A stretch of 64,000 nucleotides of DNA from Marasmius tenuissimus (taxonomy: Eukaryota; Basidiomycota; Agaricomycetes; Agaricales; Marasmiaceae). Shown in pieces: positions 22,371 through 32,882 of this stretch (its first letter is position 1; each line of letters begins with the position of its first letter). The notes below the pieces were generated by a model. It was not told the origin of the DNA and made no database searches. It was given only the letters and a program-made list of their open reading frames with translations. The stretch covers positions 1 through 64,000 of the forward strand of contig JAQOTA010000046.1 of the NCBI GenBank assembly GCA_029532415.1, written 5' to 3'. The position numbers were made by a program, and so were the translations under genes.

Positions 22371-23013
22371 TGCGAGTGGCAACAGGGACTCGGAACAAGA
22401 TGAATGAGGATAACAAATAATATTTGTGCCAGTAAGAGTAAAGTTACACAGAGGGAATGTCGAAGGTACTGTATGTGGGACCGAAAACACGTGCTGCCAT
22501 ACCGCGCCTGCATCTCACTGGGTGCAGAATCCCATAAGTCTTGTGAGATATGCGAGATTGACGTATAAATATATGTCGGGAAAACTTAGCGTAAGTACTA
22601 GGACAAAGGATGGAAGTACTTGATCCTGGAAAAGGGGCGAAATGCGATGGAAATGTCAGATTCGGCATTTGTATCACATTTCTCTCCCGTCTGGATCGAG
22701 TTTGAGTCAAATACCTATGGCATGGGCCACGAGAATTCTGATAAATTCTCCCAACATAAGTTTCTGCATACATCCTTCATTGCTCCAAAAGCTTACGCGT
22801 TCTTGCACCCAGTGTCTGCACGAATGCAGGCCCTTGATGGCACCCTAACCCGGAACCTGTTGAGTAGGGAAAGCTGATTGAAGTGCGAGCGACTTACCGG
22901 AAACCTTTCTTTCTTTTCCTCTGACTCTATAGCCCAGAGCTGCCTCAATGTGATTTTGGAGCAAGACGAATGAGGAGAACGGAAATCGAGTCGAGGATTC
23001 GTCGTGGAAGTAC
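22371..23013. other. No recognisable gene
   Basis: Short open frames on both strands with no motif. It separates the two transposase remnants. I looked for CACTA-like ends for the Tnp2 gene here and did not find a convincing pair. Confidence 0.4.
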
Positions 23014-24302
23014 TTAGAAGAAAACAAACAAGTGGGAAACGACGCGCGGCCTGACCAGAATTGTCATTCCGCACGAACCGGTCCGATTTGGCCCCAGGTT
23101 GTCCGGGATAGTCCACGGACATATCGTTGGGTCTCGCGAGCGGATACGAAGGTGGGTATGGGGTGTATCATTAAGATTGTCGGGGGTCGCGTCGCATCTA
23201 CAAAGCATACTAGTCAGTAAACTTCATGGTATAATTCAAGAAAAGTTGACGATACACATACTATGCACACCATCCCTGCGCTATACCAGCCAGCCAAACT
23301 TGCTCCGGTTAGTCTGCGATATAAGGCCCGACACCATAGATGACCTTTCGAAAGTGTCCGTCGGCACAAAGGACGATATCGGGTGTCGTCATGCTTTTAC
23401 GTAGAGATTTATATATACGGGCAAGGCAGGCGTGGTAGAGTTGACGGCAGAAAGTCTTGAATATAGGTTGCTCGCGATGCTTTTTGGAGGCTAAACAGAA
23501 TATGAATGGATAAAGGCTATGAACAGCGACGGAGCTTGAGACTTACTTTTCGGTATCGGAGGAAATGCACTCGGGAGGACTCCAGAGCCATGACCTCGAC
23601 GGGCGGCATTGCTGATGTTTCCTGAAGATTGATAGACTGGATGATATTCTTGATGTCCAGTTGCGACAGAGACAGTTGTCTTGTCACTGCCGCACACGAT
23701 GGGAACAAACATGGCGCCGTGTGTACTTGAGTCTTCCGCAACTCGATTCTGAACAAAAGGCAAGTACTGTCGCTTGCGCAAAGGAGGATAACTGCGCACC
23801 AATTGTTGCCACGCCCAATCAACAGACATCGAGTTAGAGTAGACCCGTTTTCCGGAGGGATTATACTGGCGGTAAGCTGAGTAGCTAGTCTTGCCCTTGA
23901 ATCCGGGATCGGCAAGTTGGTGTTGAAGTAACAGTCGTGTGTCCCGCAAGTGGGACGCAGGTCTCCGTCATCCATTTCGGAGGATTCGGTGGCATAGGAC
24001 CGTTATACTTGATCTCTGCTGTAGTCCAGTCGACTACACCATGCTTGATATTGTCGATGTCGGCATACATTTCCTTCTCGTTCGACCAAGGAACCTCCCC
24101 CCCCCGAGCTGCCATACAGCCGCTGCCCACATATTGAGCGCTTTGTTGATATCAGCGGCGGGACTATGAGCTTCAACAAAATGGTGGCAGGCGAAGTCGA
24201 AATGGAGCCGATTTTCGAAGCCATGCCAGCCGTCTGGTGCTGAGGGCGGTGGCGGTGGTGGAGACGCTGGCGGCGCGGTGTTTGATCGTAAAAAAACAAC
24301 AT
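23014..24302 (-). pseudogene. Plavaka-type transposase, decayed and truncated
   Basis: Read on the minus strand in order: RLHFDFACHHFVEAHSP and INKALNMWAAAVWQ, a frame change at a run of nine Cs (24097-24105), then EVPWSNEKEMYADIDNIKHG, a Pro-rich PPNPPKWM and DTRLLLQHQLADPGFKGK. Next come YSAYRQYNPSGKRVYSNSMS, HGAMFVPIVCGSDKTTVSVA and TGHQEYHPVYQSSGNISNAA, and after another frame change DGHFRKVIYGVGPYIAD, an in-frame TAA, and WLAGIAQGWC. A short intron follows, then CDATPDNLND. This succession is characteristic of the Plavaka transposases of agaricomycetes (a CACTA-related group). The C-terminal part, with the LLHQL-type segment, is missing. At least two frameshifts and one stop make it inactive. 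Confidence 0.8.
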
Positions 24303-25097
24303 TTTTGTCGCATGGTTTTCCTTAAGAGAAGAGTAAGTTTTTTGATAGAAAATTGTGCGGGAGCAGTATCAGTAGCTACCTGATAGCAAAGGATGCCTCT
24401 CATAAGTAATTCTGCTGTCCTCATTATCATCATCTTCGAGGTGTTAGTTGTCATTGGAAGGTGGGGGAGTGAGACGTAGGTCGAGTCAAGCCCGAGCGGT
24501 TTCTGCATACTTGCTCGCACTTGCTACAAGTGTAACTACGTTGGTGTAGTGCAAAGCGGAATTTTGGAGGCATAATTTCAAGCAGAGCTAGGCCTAATGA
24601 GCGAGATGAGTGGGTGAACAAACAATGCTCGTACCTGATACACCGTGGTTGTCCTTGAGTCCTCAGGACTCGCTTTGAGTCATTGATTCAGAATCGTAAA
24701 CAGAAGGCTGGAAGAGGCCAGACCCGAGCCTTGGTTGAACCGGGAGCAAGATGAGTGAAACGAGCAAGATGGGCTCGAGGCCCAATTGGCGACCTTGAGG
24801 GAGCGGAGGTGAACAACGAATTACCAACGTGGGCAAAACAAGGTAAGTGACAGCATACACAGGTTCTTTATGTAAATGATCATTCAATCTCATCTCTTAA
24901 TAGTACCTCGAGTCAGCAGAAGGGGAACAGGAGTACCGTGGTGCCAATTGGTGGGCTCCGGGACAAAGACGCAACAGGCCAGCGACCTACCACACCCATT
25001 TCCAACGATGTACGTGGCATTTTTCCCCAGCTCGATATGTCTTTGTGACTAAGTTATCTTACTTTTTCAGCTCGCTGCGATCTTCGAGGATGCGGGC
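24303..25097. other. No recognisable gene
   Basis: Short frames only. It may contain the decayed N-terminal exon(s) of the Plavaka transposase, but no Cys motif could be made out. Confidence 0.35.
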
Positions 25098-25870
25098 ATG
25101 GAACCAGTGCAACCATCAGATTCCAGCGACGAAGATTGTACCATGCAACGAAATTTGGCTGTTGCAGTCAAAAAGAAGACAACTTCGACTTCAACTCGTA
25201 CACCCATTGCAAAACAGTCCAAATCAAGCAAGAAGGCACCTTCCTCCATCAAGCAGTCGCAGCCCAACAGCAAAAGTACCCGTAAAGCGGCGTCAGCTCC
25301 CGGCAACTCCAGCGACGAGAATGACAAAAATGCACCACCTCTCCCCCAGGAAATCAAGAGGAAATGGGCTTCGACATTCTTGCCAACACTCTGTAATCAA
25401 GATTTTGCAGATACCGAGCCATTTTCAAACTTCAGAAAGGGCCAGAAGTTCCTAAGGATCGTTCAAGAAGTTTTCGACCTGGTTTACGAGGAGCTTGAGG
25501 AGCCCATTGAGGTGACGGGAAATAAAGATGACGCGGTCTATTTCCATGTGCGTCTCAATTTCTTCTGCCAGTATCACCCGCTTACAAAGTTCACTGTTGG
25601 CCTACAAGCGAATCAATGAAAAACGATCCAAAATCGGGAGGCATGCACGAGACAATATCAGGGCCTATTTCGGAGGATCTCAGTACAAGAACAAGGTCTC
25701 CCGTATCAAGAAGTATGCCATCTGGGGCGCCCGCGCTAACAGTCCGTGGATATGTGCGACGTCTGCGCCGGAAGACTGTACTGTAGGGCCAGAAACAAAG
25801 GGCTATATTGTGCGTGTTCTCATTCGCAATCGCTGGTATCTGCTCAACTCATTTTCATCTCTAGCCCCTG
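25098..25870 (+). pseudogene. Remnant of a basidiomycete protein of unknown function
   Basis: The first 150 or so codons from the ATG at 25098 give a Ser/Lys-rich disordered N-terminus and then a helical domain (EIKRKWASTFLPTLCNQDFA; FRIVQEVFDLVYEELE-like). The following frame, from about 25600, continues it: AYKRINEKRSKIGRHARDNI and RIKKYAIWGARANSPW. A splice from VYFH|GTGCGT to the second frame is plausible, but I could not find an acceptor that keeps phase. The combination, including the NEKRSKI helix, resembles a group of hypothetical proteins common in mushroom genomes. I do not know their role. Beyond 25870 the frames decay. It could be a host gene remnant or transposon cargo. Confidence 0.4.
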
Positions 25871-26603
25871 ACCAACGATGATATTTTTTTTGTCGACCTT
25901 TATGACTGTCGCCATAAAGCCAATGCTCAAATCGTCAAGCGGAGCCATAGAGAATTACGGTCATCCCGTCGGGCTGTTGGCTCTATGTGCGGCTGCAGTG
26001 CGTCCGTTTTCTCTCGCTCCTTGCCCATATCTAATCATTTTCTGAAGATTACACGTATTTTCAAAATGTACTCAGCCAGCGGCGTGCATAGCAAAGAACT
26101 TGTCGGGGATTTTCCAGAAGCTCGCTGCACCGATATTGTTGCTTCTTTTGTCAGCGTCGCCAAAACCTTCTCGCCGAACCATTGGAGCAGGATATATTAA
26201 GCCTGCGCGACCGAAAACCCTGAAGACTCATCCCTTGAGCCCATCGCCGAAGATTCCTTTTACGACACCCTTGCGAGCCTCTATCGCCCCAGCAGCCCTA
26301 TTGAGGCTTTGGACTGATCGAAAGCTGCTATATAGCACGCCTTCCATGATATCTGTCAGCATTCGCAATGTTCACTTTCCTGATCGTTTCACTTATCGAG
26401 CATCTAATACGTTGTTCAATGTACATTCTCCATAGCTCGTAATCCCTCTTATTTTACAACGTTTAATCACATTCATTATCAGTACTCGGTACATTATCTC
26501 TCAATTATGCTACAATACACCTTTCAATGTTTTTTCATGCGATGTACTCTGAGCTCGACACAACAGAAAGCCTTTGCTTTGGGTTCCCGAGGCAGACGGT
26601 CCT

Positions 26604-26753
26604 CAGCAGTTCGACCGGTGAGCCCGTTCCGCGCCCAAAATTAGCAGCCTGCGGAAAATTAAACATAGTCGGTCAGGGCCCGGCCGTTCAGCCTGTACAG
26701 GCCAGGAACGGCCAGGAACGGGTTTTTATAATTTTCCCGATGCAGAAACGCTG
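26604..26753. repeat. Fragment related to the 330-bp MITE at 52.9 kb
   Basis: It contains CCGGTGAGCCCGTTCC near the left and a doubled GGCCAGGAAC / GGCCAGGAAC block near 26690-26720, and ends AAACGCTG. The inverse complement of the doubled block (CCGTTC-TGGCCGTTC-TGGC) occurs at the left end of the element at 52934. I could not fix both ends or a target duplication here. Confidence 0.4.
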
Positions 26754-27481
26754 ACAGGCCCTCCTTTTTGGCTTTGACGCCACTCCGAGTTCAAGTTCTG
26801 TTGGCGAGCTCACCCGAACGCTCTACGATGATTCCGACATGTTCTTCAACTACTAATTTACAGTACTTTGGCGGTAACCAGCGGCATCGGCAGAAAGCTA
26901 CAGAAGTGGTGGTCCATCATACATAGCAAAACGGCGGGGCATTGGGGATTACGATGTTGATGAGGTATAATTGACGCACGCGAGATTGACTTCAACGACT
27001 TGAATCAGTACACGTAGCACACCGGTACTGATTATTATATCTGAACGTAATATAGTTTGACTTATTACTCGCTAGTACCCTACAGGTTGAACTTCGCCCA
27101 TCAGTGTACCTCCACCAGATCACGTTTATCGGAACCAATCTTCTTACACGGCGGCTTAAAGCATTGATTAGCAAACGGGCTTCCTCCCTTTTACTGATCT
27201 TACACCGGAAACCGGCACAACGTTTCATCTTGCGAGCTCTCTACTTCTTGAAGGCGATTATTCTCCTGTAATATACCCGCACCCCAAGTGTAACGGTCCT
27301 TACTCTTCACGCAGACTCGTAAGTGTATCTCTTTCTATTCTGGAAAATAGGTGAAGACGGCACTATGCACGAGTAGGTGGTAGTAAAAAGTAAAGATAAG
27401 AAAAGGGGCAAAAAGGAGTTGAAACACCTTAAATACCGATACGGAAAGAAAATAAAATACCCCCGTTACAACAAGTGTGTA
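26754..27481. other. No recognisable gene
   Basis: AT-richer spacer with short frames only. It is the 3' flank of the MYND gene. Confidence 0.4.
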
Positions 27482-29504
27482 CTAAGACCACGCTGTGTGT
27501 CTATCCATCAGGCCAGCTGTCGCTTCGTAACCATCGTTAACCCAAGCCACAGTGCCATCTGGCTCCAAAGGGAATTTGACTGTCAATGTGACTGGGTATG
27601 CTGACCGATCCACTTGCCCGGGAAACCAAGCAGAGAGGAGCAATTCGCTCGTCCTCGTGCTCTTCCACATTCTCCTGACTTCGTCAAAGTGCTCTGGTTC
27701 AGCACTTTCGAGTTCTTTTGGAACCTCATTGTGGAGCGTTATATCCTGTACGCGAGGGGGATGTGAGCCGGTGAAGTCCAGATATAATATCGGGTTACGC
27801 TTCTGTATCTCTTTTACCGAGGCATTCAATTCTCGGTGGGTTTTCACCATGCCTGTGAAGATTGTAGCATGCCTGCGAATATATCCATCGACCAGTAGAC
27901 CGACCAGCTTGAAGTCGTTACGATCCATATAGGGTGTTCCGTCTCCAGTCAAATGTGATATCAGGAAGATGAAAGATGCCAGGGAATAAAGCTCTTACTG
28001 CGTATGTCTTCAGCATGCTGCGGGCACTCCTCCTTGTGGCGAATCTTCCAGTCTGCTCTTCTGCAGTCGCGAGAGCAGTATATACTGGTCTCACAGCCAG
28101 AACAACGCAGGTAACGAATCCTCAGGTTTCTTTGCGATGGGGGGGCGCAAGAGACAGGGCACTAAACGGGTTGAGAGGCATTCATCAACGGCTGAGTGAC
28201 AAGGGACTGAATACCTTTTCATGCTCACAGAGACCCCTTTCCTTCATTTTCCAGCGCATCTCATAAAACGCGGCCGCCTTCTCAAGAAGATTACTCCAGG
28301 CTTCCCTCAGTGCCAACGACTGCTTAATGCCAGGGGAGAGATTTTCCAATGCTGTTCTCCGAAATTTGTGAATGTCGCGAATCAGTGCTCGCAGCACGCG
28401 ATAATGAGGGAGGAACGTGGCGATGCGATCAAGAAGATATGCAATGGCCTCGATAAACCCATCTTCTCCTGCTTTAGCCTCGTTCCTTCCCAGAGTGTAG
28501 TAGACGTCAGCAATGTAATATAATGATTTCAAGATGCCCGATTCGAGAAGTTTTTGGATCCGGGAAGGTGTGTCGATTTGGAGAGACTCCCGGAACGCAA
28601 CAAGAATGCTAGTTGCGATGTTATATGCGAGCTGCACTTGTGTGTTTTCGATTGGCTGATGACGGAGCCAAGTCCATTTGCGAAGGATGATGGCCAGGAG
28701 ACGAGCCATCGAACTCAAAGTCTCGCTGTAGTTATCCTCGCCCATGCAGATAGGGTTCGTTCCTTGGAAGCATCGATCACCCAAAATGAGGACGGGGAGG
28801 AAGGATCTGAATTCGTCGACTTCAAGGTTTTTGGCTTCAGTGAGGCGCCGAATTCTGAGCTTAAACTGAACAAGAAGCTGTTTTCCAAGCTTCGAGTCTA
28901 CGTGATATGGTGAAGTGATGGTGAAGGATCTATGATCCTGTGGAGATGCCTCGAAGGCCCGTGATGCAGATGAAGGAGGGTCGCTTGGACATGTGCAAAG
29001 CCTGATGAGCAGGGATGACCAAGGCCCAAAAGGACGTTCGGTGTCAACGAGAAAGACCCATACTTGGGCGACAAGGGGCTTTAGGTATGATGCAGCAACT
29101 TCTTTTGTTGTTGCCGTGGCAGATATTGCCCTATCCTCGTTGTCCAGAACCTTGGGTATGGCGTCGATGATGGGGGGCAAGATGGTGCTATCTACCTCTT
29201 CTCGAGGAACGTGTACTGATGCAAGTACAAGTTGAAGAAAAAACACCATCCATCTGGCAATAGACGGCTCCCAATGAGATCGAACCTGAGACGTGGCGGC
29301 GTTCACATCGCAAATCATGTGATACGATATAGAAACAATGGATTGGCAAGCCGCTTCGACACAACTGCCTGGACGAAGAATGTCGATATTCAAGACGGAA
29401 GGAGGACAGTTCTTTCGAAGATATTTGATGGCTTTTAATGGACTCGGGAAACGCGAGACGCACGCTGCGCGATAGCTGACAAGATAGTCTGAGGATTTAG
29501 CCAT
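27482..29504 (-). CDS. MYND-type zinc-finger protein, 637 aa, apparently intact
   Basis: Three exons on the minus strand: 29504-28215, 28161-27999 and 27942-27482. The introns are 53 nt (GTATTC...TTTAG) and 56 nt (GTAAGA...GGAG). The total is exactly 638 codons with the stop. The first 430 residues form a helical, repeat-like region without recognised motifs (TRNEAKAG-type helices, ALIRDIHKFRRTALENLS). The MYND finger begins at the exon 1-2 junction: CEHEK joins CPVSC, followed by LRCSGCETSIYCSRDCRRAD and HKEECPQH, giving the C-C-C-C-C-C-H-C ligand pattern expected for MYND. A C-terminal domain of about 150 residues follows. MYND fingers usually mediate protein-protein contacts. In mushrooms large helical proteins of this layout form an expanded family of unknown function, so partner and site cannot be stated. 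It is one of the few genes here without damage. The inverted repeat of the RecQ/DUF6589 unit lies only 139 bp upstream of its ATG, so its promoter may be shared with or altered by that unit. Confidence 0.85.
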
Positions 29505-29642
29505 CTAGATTTTCCAAATGAGTAAACGGTTCCTCAAAGCAAGACGAGACATTCGGATTTCAAGCCCTCACTCACCTGCTTGCTGAACGATTGGTATCCG
29601 AAATGGCAAAGGTGGTTCGACTCTTGAGAGATCAACGTACGT

Positions 29643-29770
29643 TAGGTTCGGTGCAAGCACCCTCCTTCCTTTTCAGTGTGTTTGGTAAATATTTGGCACG
29701 AGCCAAATAAACCGACGAAGGAGGGGCTTGTATCAAAGTCTGCGTTTGGTTACCCACCATTCACGACCTA
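29643..29770 (+). repeat. Left inverted repeat of the RecQ/DUF6589 unit
   Basis: Starts TAGGTTCGGTGCAAGCACCC; inner blocks are GAAGGAGGGGCTTGT, CAAAGTC and TACCCACCATTC. These correspond in order to the complement of the right end. Confidence 0.6.
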
Positions 29771-30066
29771 CCGCTCGACGCCATTCCTTTCTCCCTCTCA
29801 TTATACAACATGTAGTATCCATAGTATCGAAGCACATAAATACACTCTCGCTTAATTGATCACAAAATCCGCGCTCGTTCTCCCGCAACTCTTGTCGCAA
29901 TATCACCCTCACTAGCCAACCAGCCGCCGGTTTGGAAAGGAAAAATCATAAAATATTTAGAGCCTTCGGTATGTCAACTCAAACTCTTGAAACATGCAAT
30001 AGGGTATATTGACTCGGTTTTGGCTGATTTCTGTGTACCAGATCGTCACCATTCCGAACCGATGTC

Positions 30067-32882
30067 ATGTCCATTCCTCATGCCCAGCCAGGTTCCCCCA
30101 CGCGCCAGATTGTGCCCCCCGAAACTCCCGTTCAAACTCCCTTCACGCCCTCAAGAAGAACCACAAATGCCTCACAAGTCCCAGCAACACCTCGTACACG
30201 TAAAACTCCCGGGAACAACCGCCTGGAAGGTGTAAAAACACACCTACCCGCCAATCTCTCCCCTGACCAGATCCGTGCCCGTATCAAGCACGCGTTCAAA
30301 CTCAACTACGACCCCGATGACTGGCAGGTCCATACAATCCGACGGATTTACTCGGATACGACGTGTTCTTCTGTGCTGGAACCGGATATGGAAAGAGTTT
30401 GGTCTTTGAGTCTCTTGCATACCTGGGAGTCAGAAGAAAGTGGTAATCGTTATATGTCCTCTCAAAGCCCTCGAAAATGATCAGGTGAGCTTTATTGTGG
30501 TTAAGAAGTAGCTTGTTACTTATATTTTTCAGTCAATTCAAGCCCGCGCGAAGGGAATTGATGCGTATGCCATCAACGAGGACACAACGAAGACGGCCCA
30601 TTTATGGGCGAAACTTCGTAAGTCGGCATCGATGGTGTACATGTCCCCCGAGATGGCAAAATCTCCGTCATTCCAGAAGCTTTGGCAGGATTCTGTATTC
30701 CGCGCTCGCCTCTCTGCTGTCGTTGTTGATGAAGCCCACTGTATTGGGGACTGGGGAGAGGATGATTTCCGACCGACGTATCGCCAGCTCGACTCTTTGA
30801 GAGTCTACACTGGTACTGAGGTACCCTTCGTTGCATGTACTGCGACCCCCGATCCCGCAACCTTTGACATCGTCTGGCGGACACTCGCCTTGGAAACCGT
30901 CCCTTTGCTGGCATTGATGTCGGTGTCGACCGCCCGAACCTTCTCTATCATGTTCGTGAACTCGCCAACCCTGATCTTCCCCTCATCGACATACTCAACC
31001 TCTTTCCCTCTACAATTTCTGAGGAGACTGCCGCTGCCGATATTGACAAGATGCTGATATATTTCGACTCGGAGTCTGCCTGCCGCTCGGCGGCCTATTC
31101 CATACGCATGACCCTTCCTCCACATCTCCGTGGTTGTGTGCAGCCATTCTCCTCTGATCTTTCGGAGACATGCAAACAGCACCTATGGGCAGAATTCCAA
31201 GCTGGAAGAATTCGTGTTCCTTGTGCTACAGATGCTGCTGGGATGGGCTGTAATATCGGAGACGTGAAGTATTGCATTGTGGTACGATGTCCAAAGTCTC
31301 TTGCTGCGGTGTTGCAGCGCTGGGGGCGTGCTGGTTGTGACCGTAGCATGGACGGGGTGTGCATACTCTTGGTACAGCTACATGCGTTATACCCAACCCA
31401 GCCGGCTCAAGTTGTGCTCTCGCTGAACCGGCGAGGTGGCCCTCGCAAAGAGCCGAAGGACCATGTTCTATTCCGAGAGAACATGAACCCTGACCTTCGC
31501 AAGTTTATCAACCTTCGCTCTTCTGATAACAGTAAGCATGATTTGTCTCTTTCAAATACAATTGACCAATCTACCTGCAGAGTGCTTGCATGCATATGCC
31601 CGAAAGGTCTTCTCGCCAGAGACCAACCTCGACGTCTGCCTTCAATTCACCAGCGACATTGTTGCCTTCCGTGGCTCTCGCTCGATTCATCCACCGTACG
31701 AGCTGACCTGACCCCGGGTTGACCTTCAGCGCACGCCACCTCGCGAACGCTGTTGCGGCAACTGTAATGGAGATCTAGCTCAACGTCTGGCCCCAGCTTC
31801 TCGCGACGACCCTCGACTCTCCAGGTTTTCTGCCAATTTCCTCTTTCTCCTTGGGCGACCAACTCCAGGCTCCCGTACATCTTCGCCGATGCCAGGCTCT
31901 CCCGTTAGTCTCAATCACCCTTCATTTATACCAGTGTCGAGGAACTACAAGGTGACCCGAGAGGAAGTTGATGGCTTGAGGGATGCTCTCATACAGTGGT
32001 GCCATACCCAATGGCTGGCCGCAGGGTCGTCCTGGTTCTGGTCAGAACATATGATCCTTCCACCAAAGCAACTTGAGGCTCTTGCTTCATCATGCGGCCG
32101 ATTTTTGGAGCAGGTATCCATCACTGGACGGACTGTTCAACGGGTTTTTCGGCTGGACATGATTGATAATGCCACACTAGAGAGTCTCGTCAAAGTCATC
32201 CTGACCTGGCGCAAAAAGTGGCACCATGTACCAACACCTCGCACCGACCGACAGTCTGGATGGGGAAGCCATAACTATGTCTCCCCTCGACTTCGGCCCG
32301 TCTCAAATGGCTATTGACGACGACAACGTTTTTGGTTCTCACACACCGTCCACTCCCCACCGATACTCTAACCCTACTCATGCCATTGCTGGATCACCAT
32401 ACTACAGGCAAACCACACTAGACTCATCACCATCTCGACGTGCAGATACTTCGCAGTCTCCTACATCATACTATCGGAGCCGTCATTTCCCAACACCACG
32501 TGCAACCCAGCAAGATCATGCCCCCAGATCAGCCCCCATATTATCACCGCAGGCCGTATGCCCTGTATCCCGGATACCACAGCCAGTCTCAGCGCCGCGC
32601 CCGCTGCCATCACCTATGAGGGTGATCCCTCCCGCACGACAATGTCCTTTACCCACGCCCGCATCTACGCCTGGGATAGTACCTTTACCACCTACTGCCA
32701 TGGGTTCAACGCCCACTGCTCCTACAAGGGATGGGTCTATGCTCGCTACACCGCCATATTCACCCCTTCCTGGAAACCCGTACTCAGCTTTCATGAACTG
32801 GACTTCACAATACTCTCGCATTCCACTATATAATCAACGATATGTACCACGCAATAGCAGTAGCTTAGGTCGAAAAACCTAG
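30067..32882 (+). pseudogene. RecQ-like DNA helicase with frameshifts
   Basis: A superfamily 2 helicase of RecQ type reading through several frames. The N-terminus is Pro/Thr-rich, followed by NYDPDDWQVHTIRRI (Q-motif region). Motif I (CAGTGYGKSLVFES) is in a second frame, VICPLKALENDQ in a third. A GTGAGC...TTTTTCAG intron (about 30485-30531) comes next, then motif II (VVVDEAHCIGDWGEDDF), motif III (FVACTATPD), another frame change near 30900, the helicase C domain (LIYFDSESACRS; VPCATDAAGMGCNIGDVKY) and motif VI as QRWGRAGCD, with Cys where the second Arg is normal. A second intron (31532-31580) leads into a Cys cluster (HCCGNCNGDLAQRLAP) and a Pro-rich tail in yet another frame. One in-frame TGA lies near 31708. 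Three or more 1-nt shifts argue for a pseudogene unless they are sequencing errors. RecQ enzymes unwind DNA and act in recombination; here the gene is paired with the DUF6589-type gene. Confidence 0.8.

Noticed and set aside
22444..23122. Minus-strand frames of about 110 codons between the two transposase remnants, as the missing Plavaka C-terminus
   Set aside because: None contains the expected Plavaka C-terminal blocks, and the frames are Ser/Arg-rich without pattern.
32226..32882. The Pro-rich frame after the helicase as an independent gene
   Set aside because: It continues the helicase tail after a frame change, has low-complexity composition and no upstream promoter or separate start context.
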